Source: Pseudomonas sp. ADAK18 (GTDB lineage: Bacteria; Pseudomonadota; Gammaproteobacteria; Pseudomonadales; Pseudomonadaceae). From it: DNA of 64,000 nucleotides. The stretch spans positions 3,761,001-3,825,000 of the forward strand of contig NZ_CP052859.1 in assembly GCF_012935695.1 (NCBI RefSeq). Reading direction: 5' to 3'. The translations under genes were made by a program, and so were the position numbers. Positions 44,884 to 54,500 of this stretch are shown in pieces; within the stretch, counting starts at the first letter, position 1; the number at the start of each line of letters is the position of its first letter. The notes beneath the pieces were generated by a model, which had not been told where the DNA came from, did not search any database, and saw only the letters and a list, made by a program, of their open reading frames with translations.

Positions 44884-45216
44884 ATGGACATCAGTGTTTA
44901 TTCAGCCAGCGAAATATCCAATGAGGACATTTCCTCAATGATCTCAGAAAAAAAGTCTTTCAAAATAAAAGAAATCGAATCTGATTTTTTTGGTGACACG
45001 GTAGAAACCTTAGAAAAGCTAATTGAATCTCAAGGATTCACATGCCGAGTATATACCGCAGGACGCATAGCAGCCCTTGGAGTCGGTGCACTTACTATCG
45101 CTGGAGGAGTAGCAGCCGGAATTACAATTGCAGCTCACAACATTGCAACCTACAATCCAGACTACGAAATAGCTAAATTTTATCCGACAACGCTCGCTGT
45201 CACCTACAAAAAATAG
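44884..45216 (+). CDS. Small protein with central hydrophobic helix
   Basis: 110 residues, unrecognised. Acidic N-terminal half (DISVYSASEISNEDISSMI), then a strongly hydrophobic Gly/Ala helix at about 61-88 (IAALGVGALTIAGGVAAGITIAA), and a short tail. The pattern resembles pore-forming or immunity-type small proteins, but nothing is diagnostic. A terminator at 45245 ends this pair of genes. Confidence 0.5.
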   Translation: MDISVYSASEISNEDISSMISEKKSFKIKEIESDFFGDTVETLEKLIESQGFTCRVYTAGRIAALGVGALTIAGGVAAGITIAAHNIATYNPDYEIAKFYPTTLAVTYKK

Positions 45217-45244
45217 AAACTCTACCAACATAAATCAAACTTAC

Positions 45245-45271
45245 GCCTTCCTTAGCAAAACTGAGGAAGGC
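45245..45271 (+). terminator. Intrinsic terminator after the secreted/hydrophobic pair
   Basis: GCCTTCCTTAG (45245-45255) pairs with CTGAGGAAGGC (45261-45271) including one G-U pair. The nearest T stretch (TTTTATTTTT) starts about 15 bp later. Confidence 0.7.
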
Positions 45272-45275
45272 ATAA

Positions 45276-45796
45276 GGCTCCAGAGTTTTATTTTTGAGTA
45301 ACAGCTAATCATGACTCCACTCGTGCATCTTCTAATTCACTTCAAATAACTGACAAAATACTTATCAGCCACCATTATTTCGACAATCTCGCATAACTCT
45401 TCCCTCCATAGTTATCAAAGCAAAGAGGTATCAGCCGCTTACGGTGTGATTTATGGCATCTGGGACGATTCGGCCACGATGACCTTCAACCGTAACTTCA
45501 ACGCCTAAAACTGTCGCGCTTCCAGTAAGCCCGATAGCGGCACCTTCAATCTATTATCCAGCGCCGATACGCTAAGACAGGCCGCTACATCAGCAAAAGA
45601 TAACTTTTTTTCGTTCACTTAATGACAACTTGTATCTCGAACTATTCGGGGCAACGCGGTTGCTCATGGCACATCCTAACGGGACTCATTTTAAGGCTTA
45701 AAGGTGTCTACGAAACTAGAAGCGATTTATTCGGCGATCGCAGTCAGTTTGCGGGATAAATCCAACGCATGGCGTAAAGTTGAACTTCAAGACTTT
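45276..45796. other. Gene debris
   Basis: No complete gene. A fragment at about 45418-45507 reads YQSKEVSAAYGVIYGIWDDS in one frame and stops soon after. A GTG-started 37-codon frame at 45704-45817 (MSTKLEAIYSAIAVSLRDKS, then AWRKVELQDFLHGKII), with AAGG upstream, may be a small gene or the N-terminal stub of one. Neither is recognised. Confidence 0.4.
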
Positions 45797-46845
45797 CTAC
45801 ACGGAAAAATCATCTGACAACACGCCAGACATTTGCTCTTCAATTTTCAGTCCGTACCAACCGTTCTCCACTAGAGCTTGTAGCGACAATACAACTAAAT
45901 TGAAGCCGAATTGCGATACTTCAAGAAGCTTCTTGAAATCCTCATTTAAGCTTTGATCCATGATTTCATTTTTCATAGGATGGTGCACTCTGTACCCGCC
46001 GTGTACAAAAGAACTTCGGCAGTCGTACATTTCACGCAAGTGCTTCTTTAACATCCTTTTGCCCTGAGCATCTAGCTTTAAGAGTGTTGAGATCCGCTCA
46101 ACTAGATTAGTGAATCCTTCTCCTACCTTTGTACCATAAATGGCCTCTAATGCATGAAATGCCCAAATAACCCAAACGACATCTGCGTCTGCGCCACAGC
46201 AAATATGCAAAACTGAAAAAATTGCTTTTTCTACGCCAGACTCGGCTCTTTGCCTGACCCCCATATTGAGTTTCTTATACCAACAAACAACCGATGACAA
46301 AGGTAATATTCTAGGCGCGAAGAGCGAGTCCCCTGCCAACAAGTTTCTAAACCCTGACTCAAAACAATCTGCTGAAAGTCGTAACTCAGTAATTAGCCCT
46401 CTTCCCGAATCGATACGTATACCAAGAAAATCGCATACACCTGGGCGAGCAATGTTTAGGATAAAAAAATATCGTACAGGAACTGCTCAACAAAATGGCT
46501 TACATACCACTGTTGCCGACCGAGCTCCTCATCACTCTCCAAAGTTACCTTCACCACAAATTCCAACTCTGGAAACAAGGCAAACTCTATTTGCTCTATG
46601 GATAACGTATGACTTAGCTCCGCAACGTTGAGCGACTCAATATTGATTTTGTACGCCTCTACAAAAGGAAAAAAATCGCACTCAACAATAACTTTTACGT
46701 CGCCATGCATATAGTGCCAAGGCCCAATTACGCTGATGGCTTGCATCAATAATTCCATATCTCCAGACTTAATCTCCTCCCGACGCTCACCACCATCTAA
46801 ACGCCCCCATCCCCTCCTGCGAACCGTCACCAATGAAACCGTCAT
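45797..46845 (-). pseudogene. HEPN (Apea-like) protein gene split by a frameshift
   Basis: Two abutting frames on the minus strand. The upstream one (46456-46845, starting MTVSLVTV after a GAGGGGGGG ribosome site) ends in FLYDIFLS; the downstream one has no good start of its own but stays open across the junction and continues to 45797. Adding one base in the A7 run at 46463-46469 joins them in frame (FLYDIFFILNIARPGVCDFLGIR), giving about 349 residues. The C-terminal part has ALEAIYGT and YDCRSSFVHGGYR, the Rx4-6H-type motif of HEPN ribonuclease-like domains of the Apea group. Such genes occur in defence and abortive-infection contexts. The break is a real inactivation or a sequencing error in the homopolymer. 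Confidence 0.65.
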
Positions 46846-47154
46846 ATTACCCCCCCTCACGCCAGTTATTATTTAGAGGATATAGCATCAGCTCCTGGGG
46901 TATCAATCGTGCGAGTGAGTGCGTAACTGCGAGGGAGCGGTTCAAGAAACGGATCAAATCCGATTTAGACGCATCGATACGCATGATGAAGTTCGGTGCC
47001 GAAGCTGGAGATATATCCTCATAGCGGTCCTACTCTGGCACGCTACAGAATCTCGACCGAGTAATCCTGGGTTTGGGAAAGGCCTTTTCCTTCTTCAGCA
47101 ATGGCCAGTGGATAAAGAGTTTGGATGACTACATCACAACGAAATCTGGTGAGA
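46846..47154. other. Short gap, nothing recognised
   Basis: About 300 bp between two minus-strand genes. The two + strand frames here show no motif and no ribosome site. No repeat or terminator stands out. Confidence 0.4.
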
Positions 47155-47463
47155 TTACCTCTTCACTATGTGCTCATAAACTAGTTCATAGAGCTTCTGC
47201 GCTAAGGATTCGTCGTAGGCGATTCTAAAGCCGGTGACTGCCATCCCCTGGCTGCTCCAAACACCACCGTCTGATGTATCGGTGTAGATCCACCAGATGG
47301 AATGACCTCTCACGACAGCAAACCAATTCGAATAGCCAGAAGGAAGATTTTCTTGCAATAAGGGTGTTGCCTGACTCTCCTTTGCCTCTGCCCAGGTGCG
47401 CCACCTACTGACCTTCTCACCAACCTGAGCTATGTGCTTTTGAATACTGCTGCGCGTGTGCAT
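47155..47463 (-). CDS. Hypothetical protein, 102 residues
   Basis: Unrecognised. GAGGAAA lies at good spacing before ATG 47463. The N-terminal third is polar with several Arg/Lys; the middle is aromatic (YSNWFAVVRGHSIWWIYTDTSDGGVWSSQGM); the end is helical (LAQKLYELVYEHIV). No signal peptide or membrane helix, so probably cytoplasmic. Located among nuclease-like genes but with nothing to tie it to them. Confidence 0.5.
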   Translation of the reverse strand: MHTRSSIQKHIAQVGEKVSRWRTWAEAKESQATPLLQENLPSGYSNWFAVVRGHSIWWIYTDTSDGGVWSSQGMAVTGFRIAYDESLAQKLYELVYEHIVKR

Positions 47464-47541
47464 CAGACCATTTCCTCACGTTGTTCAAACATTCAGATTG
47501 AGGTTCTAGATAAAAGATCGAGTGACCTCCAATTGACTCCA

Positions 47542-48519
47542 CTACCGGCACCGGGCTTTCGATAAGGCTGCCATTACATTTTCGATCGCACGCTTGCTAT
47601 GGTGATCGTCTGATGATGGGGTCAAAAAAAGGCCGTGGGGAAAAATCGCGCTGATCCATTCTTCAGGAATGCGTTGTAGCTTATTGAACCATTCGAATTC
47701 CTCACGGAAAACCTCATAGATAACTTCATCCGTTTCAGAGACTGAATCGTCACGCAAGTGGGCACGGGGCAATTCGACTTTGGAGATGGTTCCCTCCGCC
47801 CAGGTCATTTGGCTGAAGCTACTCATTATCGAACCGCCACCACGTGGGTAATCGTAATGCGTTGATAGTGGCTTCAGTCCCCACAATAAATCGCCTGACG
47901 GCACTGGTACTGTTTCGGCAATCACTAGGTACGATCCCATGCTTGTATCGCAGATTCCGACGATGTTGCCGTTCTGTTTTTGGCGCTCCAGTTCTTGGGC
48001 TATCTTCGGATGAACTACCTTCAGGCTGGCTCGGAGGCCTTCCAGCTGCGAGTGTCGGAACGCAATGAGTTCCGACACTCGCTCGTTACGATGTGCCTCC
48101 TTTTCCTTTTTAAATTTCTCGCGAGCAATACCAGCTTGTGAACGCTGAATCGGCCTCTCGAGCAACGCGACTAGCTCCCCTCCACTGATCGTTACGTGTG
48201 GATGCAGGTCCTGGTTGTCTTTCAAATATTGCAGCAAACGCGGTAAGCAACTGGTACTGAACCATTCGCTTGCGCCATCTGCGCTTCCTCCACTTGCGAC
48301 CACCTCGATTGGGTCAACGCTAGCGAGGCGGAAGGTACGGTGTAAGATTTTTTCTAAGGTATAGGCATCGGTTTCAGATGCTAGGCGAAGGCCAAGTGAC
48401 TGATGAAAATCAATCAACTCCCACCGAAAACTCCGCGCTCTAGCGAGGATTTTGTTCGCTTTGCCAATCTTGAACCTAGGGTGTTTTAGGTCTCGCAGAA
48501 TGTAAACGTGGGACGTCAA
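47542..48519 (-). CDS. T5orf172 (GIY-YIG-like) domain protein
   Basis: 325 residues from a TTG at 48519, chosen because GAGGA lies seven bases upstream and it starts directly at the domain (TSHVYILRDLKHPRFKIGKANK). The frame runs open to 48642. The first 80 residues match the T5orf172/MUG113 pattern: VYI..., FKIGKANK, RSF, ETDAYTLEKILHRTF. This is a GIY-YIG-related nuclease-like domain. Residues 150-325 are a charged coiled region followed by an unrecognised C-terminal domain (VGICDTSMGSYLVIAETVPVPSGDLLWG). It may act as an endonuclease or DNA-binding protein in a phage or defence context. Confidence 0.65.
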   Translation of the reverse strand: MTSHVYILRDLKHPRFKIGKANKILARARSFRWELIDFHQSLGLRLASETDAYTLEKILHRTFRLASVDPIEVVASGGSADGASEWFSTSCLPRLLQYLKDNQDLHPHVTISGGELVALLERPIQRSQAGIAREKFKKEKEAHRNERVSELIAFRHSQLEGLRASLKVVHPKIAQELERQKQNGNIVGICDTSMGSYLVIAETVPVPSGDLLWGLKPLSTHYDYPRGGGSIMSSFSQMTWAEGTISKVELPRAHLRDDSVSETDEVIYEVFREEFEWFNKLQRIPEEWISAIFPHGLFLTPSSDDHHSKRAIENVMAALSKARCR

Positions 48520-48689
48520 ATGCTGATCCTCAAGACTAGATTTTTCACCGTCCGCTTTTGGCCGAATAGCTGTTATTTTACAACGATTGCTCAATCCGCA
48601 GAGTGTCGAGGCCAATTGAAACAACAGGCCGACGAGCCGCAAGGATGAGGTGTCTCGGCTCGTCTAGGTTCAAGCAGCATCAAATAGCG

Positions 48690-50843
48690 TTACGGCATGC
48701 AACACTTTTTGTATTTTTTACCGCTTCGGCAGGAGCAAGGGTCGTTGCGTCCCACTTTCTGGCCATGGCTTTGGCGAATGAGGGACGACAACGATGATAT
48801 TGGTGCTGGGGCCTGGGCATCCCTAGTCAGCTCGTTCATCTGCTCAGATTCTGTCCATGTGGAATTAAGACTCACGCCGAACTGAATGTCGCAATCTCCA
48901 CCGACGGCCAAGCCGAACCACGTATCTGATCGCAGGATGTACTTACGCTTGTGGCAATGGAACTGCAGCCGGCGCAAGGCTGCCGCCGAGGGGACTACAT
49001 TAGAGTGGAAGCAAATGCCGGCCCTTCCTTGCTCGGCTCCGATTGTAAAATCGTGCCCCTGCCCATCCTTTCGCGTCATGCGAGTTATGGCCTCAAGGCC
49101 CCGATGGATATTAAAAGCGGCGTCCTCATTCATGGCCAGAAGCTGAAATCCGAGTTCGAGCGTTGCTGGATTGGCCTCAGCTTCAATCTGGGAAATCACC
49201 TGCTCATACCTCGTACCAGCTAATCTGGTCAGTATGCCTTCGGGAGTGCGCTGGCCCGGATGCCCCTCCCGCCGGACAGTCATGGCGGTGTCGAGATCGA
49301 TCGAATATGAGTCATCAATCATCACGTGATTGATTTCGTCATCGAGCCACATATTTCGTTTCAAGTGAAACCCCAAAGCCGTCAGCTCGTGACTGAGATT
49401 CAGCTTACCCACCGCGGCGATTCGAAGGCGGATGTAGCTAAGGAACCTGAGCGGTGACGTGAGCATCTCAGCGAGGGCGTCCAAGAGGAAGACATCCATC
49501 ACGAAAGGCGCTTTAACAACCTCGGTCGTCTGATACGACAGGTATTGGCTGGATTGGAATGCCAATGCCGGGTAGTGCTCGGAAACGATGTTGAAGAGGT
49601 AAATTTCTTTCACGGGATGAGGTAGCTTTACTTCCCTGCCTTGGTCGTCCTCCAGCCGATACCCACCCTCAACAATAATGCTCGCACACTCCCATCCTTG
49701 CTCGTACGACTGCTGAATTGCCGCGGCGAAGTCTGACTTGAGTTGACCATCATTGCCTTTCCGGGCCTCAAGGGTCAGTTTTTTTGACTTCGCCTGAACA
49801 ATGATCAACCGATCGCCGAAAACGACCAGCACGTCGGCCTCACCAGCAATGTCCTTGCCTTTAAACAAATTTACGTTGGTATGGACATTGCCTTCACCAA
49901 AGACTGCGGCAAGCCGCCGAGCTGCGAACTGCTCCGCAAATGCGCCACGATTTGCCATGGCTTTCGGTCGGTACGGCTTGTCGGCCCACATCCAGAAAAA
50001 TGGCGATTCGTAGAGAGCCTCGTAGATGGCGTAATGCTGGAAGAGCAACACCGTACCGCGACCGGTCAGCAGTAGCGGCGTGGCCGCGACGGCATTGAAA
50101 TCGCCAATGGTCTGAAATTGCAGATTGTCACCAGTCAGCGTCAAAGCGCGGAATACGGCCTCGACAATGGCTACATCCAGTCCGCTTAAATCCGAGACAA
50201 GCTTCGCCGAATACTCAAATGCTGCGAGCAACATGTGAGGCTCAACCTCTGGCGTATTGGAGCCGGTGAAGGCGGCGCATGACCTCTCGTCCATAAGGGC
50301 GCACATGGCGTGTGCAACCACCTGTGCCTGGCCGATGGAAAAGCCCATTTTCTCAACGAGCCAGTGGTCATCTTCACCGTACTTCGCGGGAAGAAAATCA
50401 CGGTACTGGAAACTGTAGGCGGACTCGGTCCCATAAAAAATCGGCTCTCGCATGGACATGCCGTCCCAGGCTGCTCCCGTGTTGCTCCCGCTCATGGCCT
50501 GATCTTTCAGGGCTGACATCATCGGCCGAGAAAGAGCTTGGTGTAGCTCCACCATGAGTGTATCGGTGCGGGCTACCAATTCGCCCAAGACCTCTACAGT
50601 GGGCACGCTCATGTCCAGATCCTGACGAACCATCAACCCGAGCAGAGTTGTGATTTCAGTCCTTAATAAGCGGTCATTGCTAAAAAGCGGAGCAATGTCA
50701 TCCGGATTCAACTCGTCGTTGTACATGACTAGGTTGTCCCGATGACATATGAAAGCAATACCATGGACATAGCCTGGAGAGGCTGTCAGCTCAACAAGAT
50801 CAGCAAGAACCTCAGTTTCGGATCGACCTATTAGTGTCGGCAT
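48690..50843 (-). CDS. Large protein with NERD-like nuclease region and C-terminal SEC-C motif
   Basis: 717 residues from ATG 50843 (GGAGGA seven bases upstream). Around residues 310-390 it has VNLFKGKDIAGEADVLVVFGDRLIIVQAKSKKL, the shape of a NERD/PD-(D/E)xK nuclease core, with Asp in GEAD and a QAK instead of ExK. The last 25 residues hold the SEC-C zinc motif (GRNDPCSCRSGKKYKKCC). The N-terminal 300 residues are helical and unrecognised. Proteins with NERD and SEC-C are found scattered in bacterial genomes without a fixed function; here the neighbours suggest defence or mobile-element roles. It is probably monocistronic. Confidence 0.7.
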   Translation of the reverse strand: MPTLIGRSETEVLADLVELTASPGYVHGIAFICHRDNLVMYNDELNPDDIAPLFSNDRLLRTEITTLLGLMVRQDLDMSVPTVEVLGELVARTDTLMVELHQALSRPMMSALKDQAMSGSNTGAAWDGMSMREPIFYGTESAYSFQYRDFLPAKYGEDDHWLVEKMGFSIGQAQVVAHAMCALMDERSCAAFTGSNTPEVEPHMLLAAFEYSAKLVSDLSGLDVAIVEAVFRALTLTGDNLQFQTIGDFNAVAATPLLLTGRGTVLLFQHYAIYEALYESPFFWMWADKPYRPKAMANRGAFAEQFAARRLAAVFGEGNVHTNVNLFKGKDIAGEADVLVVFGDRLIIVQAKSKKLTLEARKGNDGQLKSDFAAAIQQSYEQGWECASIIVEGGYRLEDDQGREVKLPHPVKEIYLFNIVSEHYPALAFQSSQYLSYQTTEVVKAPFVMDVFLLDALAEMLTSPLRFLSYIRLRIAAVGKLNLSHELTALGFHLKRNMWLDDEINHVMIDDSYSIDLDTAMTVRREGHPGQRTPEGILTRLAGTRYEQVISQIEAEANPATLELGFQLLAMNEDAAFNIHRGLEAITRMTRKDGQGHDFTIGAEQGRAGICFHSNVVPSAAALRRLQFHCHKRKYILRSDTWFGLAVGGDCDIQFGVSLNSTWTESEQMNELTRDAQAPAPISSLSSLIRQSHGQKVGRNDPCSCRSGKKYKKCCMP

Positions 50844-51514
50844 GCGGCGTTCCTCCCAGAGATACATCAGTCAAAGATGCGCAAGTATCTTGGACTACTG
50901 TGAATCTAGCGTAGGTGCCAAGAATGAAGAGGACGGATTTATTTTCTCCACTCCAAACGTCCGCTTTTGGCCGGTGCTGTCCGTCGTAAGGGGGGCAATC
51001 GACCAAAAGAGGCTATTCGATCGTGTTACGAATCTTGGGACGATTCAACACGAATGCTCTAGGCATTACAGGCGCCATAATGCGACTAAGAAAGTTATAA
51101 GCCTAAACTTATGTCTCGCATATCCTTATTCATCAGCCGAGCCCCTGCCCTATGCCGCCGATCGCATAAGGCAGAAAACGACCCGAGCTTGCCCAAATAG
51201 CGGAAAGGCAAAGTGATGTAACAGAACTGTCGGGGAGACTTGAGGTGTAGTTGAGTCAGTCGGTACGTCATTTACCATCGGCATTACGGCGTTGGCCGAG
51301 TGGGCTGCTGATCCTTTGTGGGATGGGACAATGGTGGGGGCGGCAATGAATTGCAGCTACAGTTGCGCGGGAGTCTGCCGGAAGCCTATGTGCGCATCAC
51401 GCGCGACAAGCTTTCCAGTCGTGACCAATAATTTTCGCATCGTCGTGTTCAACCGCATCGCGGATTTCGCGGCGCGTGCCGACGCTGTTTTCGCGTCGAA
51501 AAGGACGGCAAACG
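50844..51514. other. Gap with a GC step before the STAND module
   Basis: About 670 bp. No supported gene: the frames at 50842-51216 and 51292-51522 lack motifs. By eye the base composition changes from mixed to clearly GC-rich around 51.2-51.4 kb and stays so until about 57.45 kb, which looks like a separate acquisition. The last 30 bp hold the AAGGA site for the next gene. Confidence 0.5.
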
Positions 51515-54500
51515 ATGACTGAGAACATCAAGAGCACGGCAATCACCTCTGCCGGCTACATCTATCAGAACCGGCAGGGGCTGCGGGTGTTGTGCGACTG
51601 GCTGGATGCGCCGAGTCGCTACGCGAAGGTCAAGTTCGAGTGTGACGTTGAGGCGGAAGCACCAAAGGGTTTGGACGACATCGTGGTCGAGCGCTCGGAC
51701 GGACTGCAAGACCTTAAGCAGGTCAAGTTCACGCCAAACCCTGATGCACATCCGCTGTCCTGGGATTGGCTGCTTGAGAAATCCGGCAAGACGGAGCGGT
51801 CCCGGTCAATGCTGAAGAAGTGGTTTGACGCGTACAGGTCGCTGGACCTAGCACGTATCGGTGATCTCTCCCTGTTGACCAACCGGCGGCCTGATGCTGA
51901 GATCGAAGCCTGCCTGACCGGTAGCAAGATTGATTTCGCCAAGGTCCCTGACCCGAGGCGCGCGGCGCTCATCGCCGAACTCGGCGGCGAGGCGGATTGT
52001 GAGGACTTTCTCGGTCGACTACAGATCACGCACAGCGACAAGGGCTACGAGACGCTCGAGCACGAGGTTGACGCGCGGCTGCGTGCGCATGGAACGCCGG
52101 AGGGCATCGCCGTCCTCAAAAACGTCGCTCTGAACTGGGCGACGCAGAAGTACTCTCCACCGCCGTCCGGCTGGATCACGTTGCCAGACCTTCGCGCGAT
52201 CCTGCAGGCGACACCGCCGGCACCTCTCCCGGAAGACTTTGCGGTCCCCAAGGGCTATGAGGTGCCCGATGCAGAATTCCACGGCGCTTTCGTCAAGGAT
52301 GCTCTGCGGTCAGGCGGCAAGGCGATCGTTCTGACCGGTCCGCCTGGTCGCGGCAAGAGCACCTACCTCAGCGCGCTGTGCGACATATTCGCCGACAAAG
52401 ACATTCCGACGGTCCGCCACCACTACTTCCTGTCCACGACGGAGCGCGGTCGGGATCGCTTACACAGCTACGTCGTCGAAGAGTCGATCCGATCGCAGAT
52501 CGAGCGATTCCATCCCGACGTCCTCCGCCCGCCCGGTGGCCTGCGCGCGCAGTTGGACGCCACTGCGGCGCACTACAAAGCGCTCGACAAGCCCTTCGTA
52601 CTGATTTTGGATGGTCTCGACCACGTCTGGCGCACCAACGGGGAGGACAAACAGCCGCTAGAGGACTTGTTTGCCCAGTTGGTGCCGTGTGCTGAGAACT
52701 TGGTACTGCTCGTGGGTACACAGCCGGTGGACGACGCACAACTTCCGGCAGACTTGTTGATCGCTGCGCCGAAGGCAAGTTGGAAGACGCTGCCCGCCAT
52801 GTCCGGCGACGCCGTCCTTTCGTACTTGCGTCAGGCGGTGCACGCCGGTCGGTTGAGCACGGGGTTTGGGCCTGCGGAGCCTAATGAGAAGGATGTTCAC
52901 GCAGAGCCTGAGGCGCCTGAAACGACCGAGGTTGCCGCAGCGCACGAGGCTGTTGCTGAGGAAGAGTTGCAGAGCGCCGCGGCCGCGCTCCGCGCCAGGA
53001 CCAACGGTCACCCACTGCACGTCATCTACGCGACCTCTGCACTTGTGCTTGCCGGTGGCAAGGTCACGCGATGGGACGTCGAGCAACTCACCGGAGATCT
53101 GAGTCAGGGCGTGAAGTTCTACTACGGGTCGCTGTGGGAGCGGGTTTCACCCAGCCTAAAGGATGCGCTGCGACTGGTTTGCGCCTTCCCGTTCTTCTGG
53201 CCACGGACTGCATTCGGCGAGATCGCGACCGCGATGAGGCTGGCGGCGCCCGAGATCGAAAAGGTGGAACATCTGCTTCATTCGTCGGCCGCCGGTTTGA
53301 AGGTCTTCCACGAGAGCCTGGCGGTGTACGTGCGGTCGACCGATGGCTACGCCGATCGCATCGCTGCACTCAGGCCGGAGGTTGCGCGCTGGCTGGAGAC
53401 GTTGGCTCCCAACGCTTTGCGGGTGAACTGGCTCTGGACGGTCCAGGCGCAGCTTGGCGATCCAAGCCATCTGATCGCGGGCTTGACCCGAGACTGGGTG
53501 CTGCTGCGACTGGAAGAGGGCTATCCGCAGTCGCTGTTTGACACATTGATCACCGACGCCGTGGCTGCCGCGCTGGACCGGGCTGAGTTCGCACAAGCCT
53601 ATCGCCTCCAGCACCTGAAGGCCCGCATGGTTGAGGGCAGCCAGTACCAAATGCAGGACGAGGACATGGCCCAGCTGGTTTCTTACACGTGGACGCTGGC
53701 GTCGGACGATTGGGTTATCCGAGAGGCCGTTGCCTCCAGGCACGAGACGGATATCAAACTTGTGGCGGCGCTGGGGCTAGCGCTGCGAGCGCGCGGAGAC
53801 CATATCGTGGCCGAGACCTGTGGCGAGGAGACGCTGCGACGCTTCCGGGGCGCGAGTCGCTTCTCGAGAGAGTACTCCACGGGCAACGGCTTGGATGCTT
53901 TCAGGTTCCTGGCGGGTGCTTTTGCGCGCCTAGGCGCGGTAGGGGTCACGCCGGAGGGGCTCAAGCAGTTCGTGACACGTGCTAACCCAGAGGGCTGGTT
54001 ACCGCGCGTACGGCTGATGGCCGCGGAGGGGCAACTGGACGAGTTGATGTCGCTTGCAGCGTCGCTCGGCGATAGCCGGCGTAAGTGCGTTGTCAGCGAT
54101 GCCTGCCTCCGGGCCGCGGCTCAGCTCAATGTAAGCATCGTCGAACGCGGTGACTTCAAAGCACTCGCCAGAACGCCCTTTGTAGCAGCCATCGAGGCGG
54201 CCCACGTGCATGCCGTGACGACCTTAAACGCTTCAATCCCGATCGACTGGCTGGGACTCAACTACCGTGAGCGCAAGCAGGACCTTGCGAAGCTGGTGCA
54301 CCACTGGTTCTTCAGCGCTGTGCACTTGAGCATGTGCATGTCCGCGGAAGGGCAGACCGAGTTCAGCTTTGCACGCGCACCGGTATATGCCGACCGAGAG
54401 AATGTCACTGACTTCCTGAACGTGCTCTCGGGCGTCGCCGGCCAAGTGGCTCATCACTGGTGGCGGGGGGATTTCGTAGACTTTCACGCGGTCTTTGAGC

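Noticed and set aside
50842..51216. 124-codon + frame left of the STAND gene
   Set aside because: Overlaps the start of the SEC-C gene on the other strand and lacks motifs and ribosome site.
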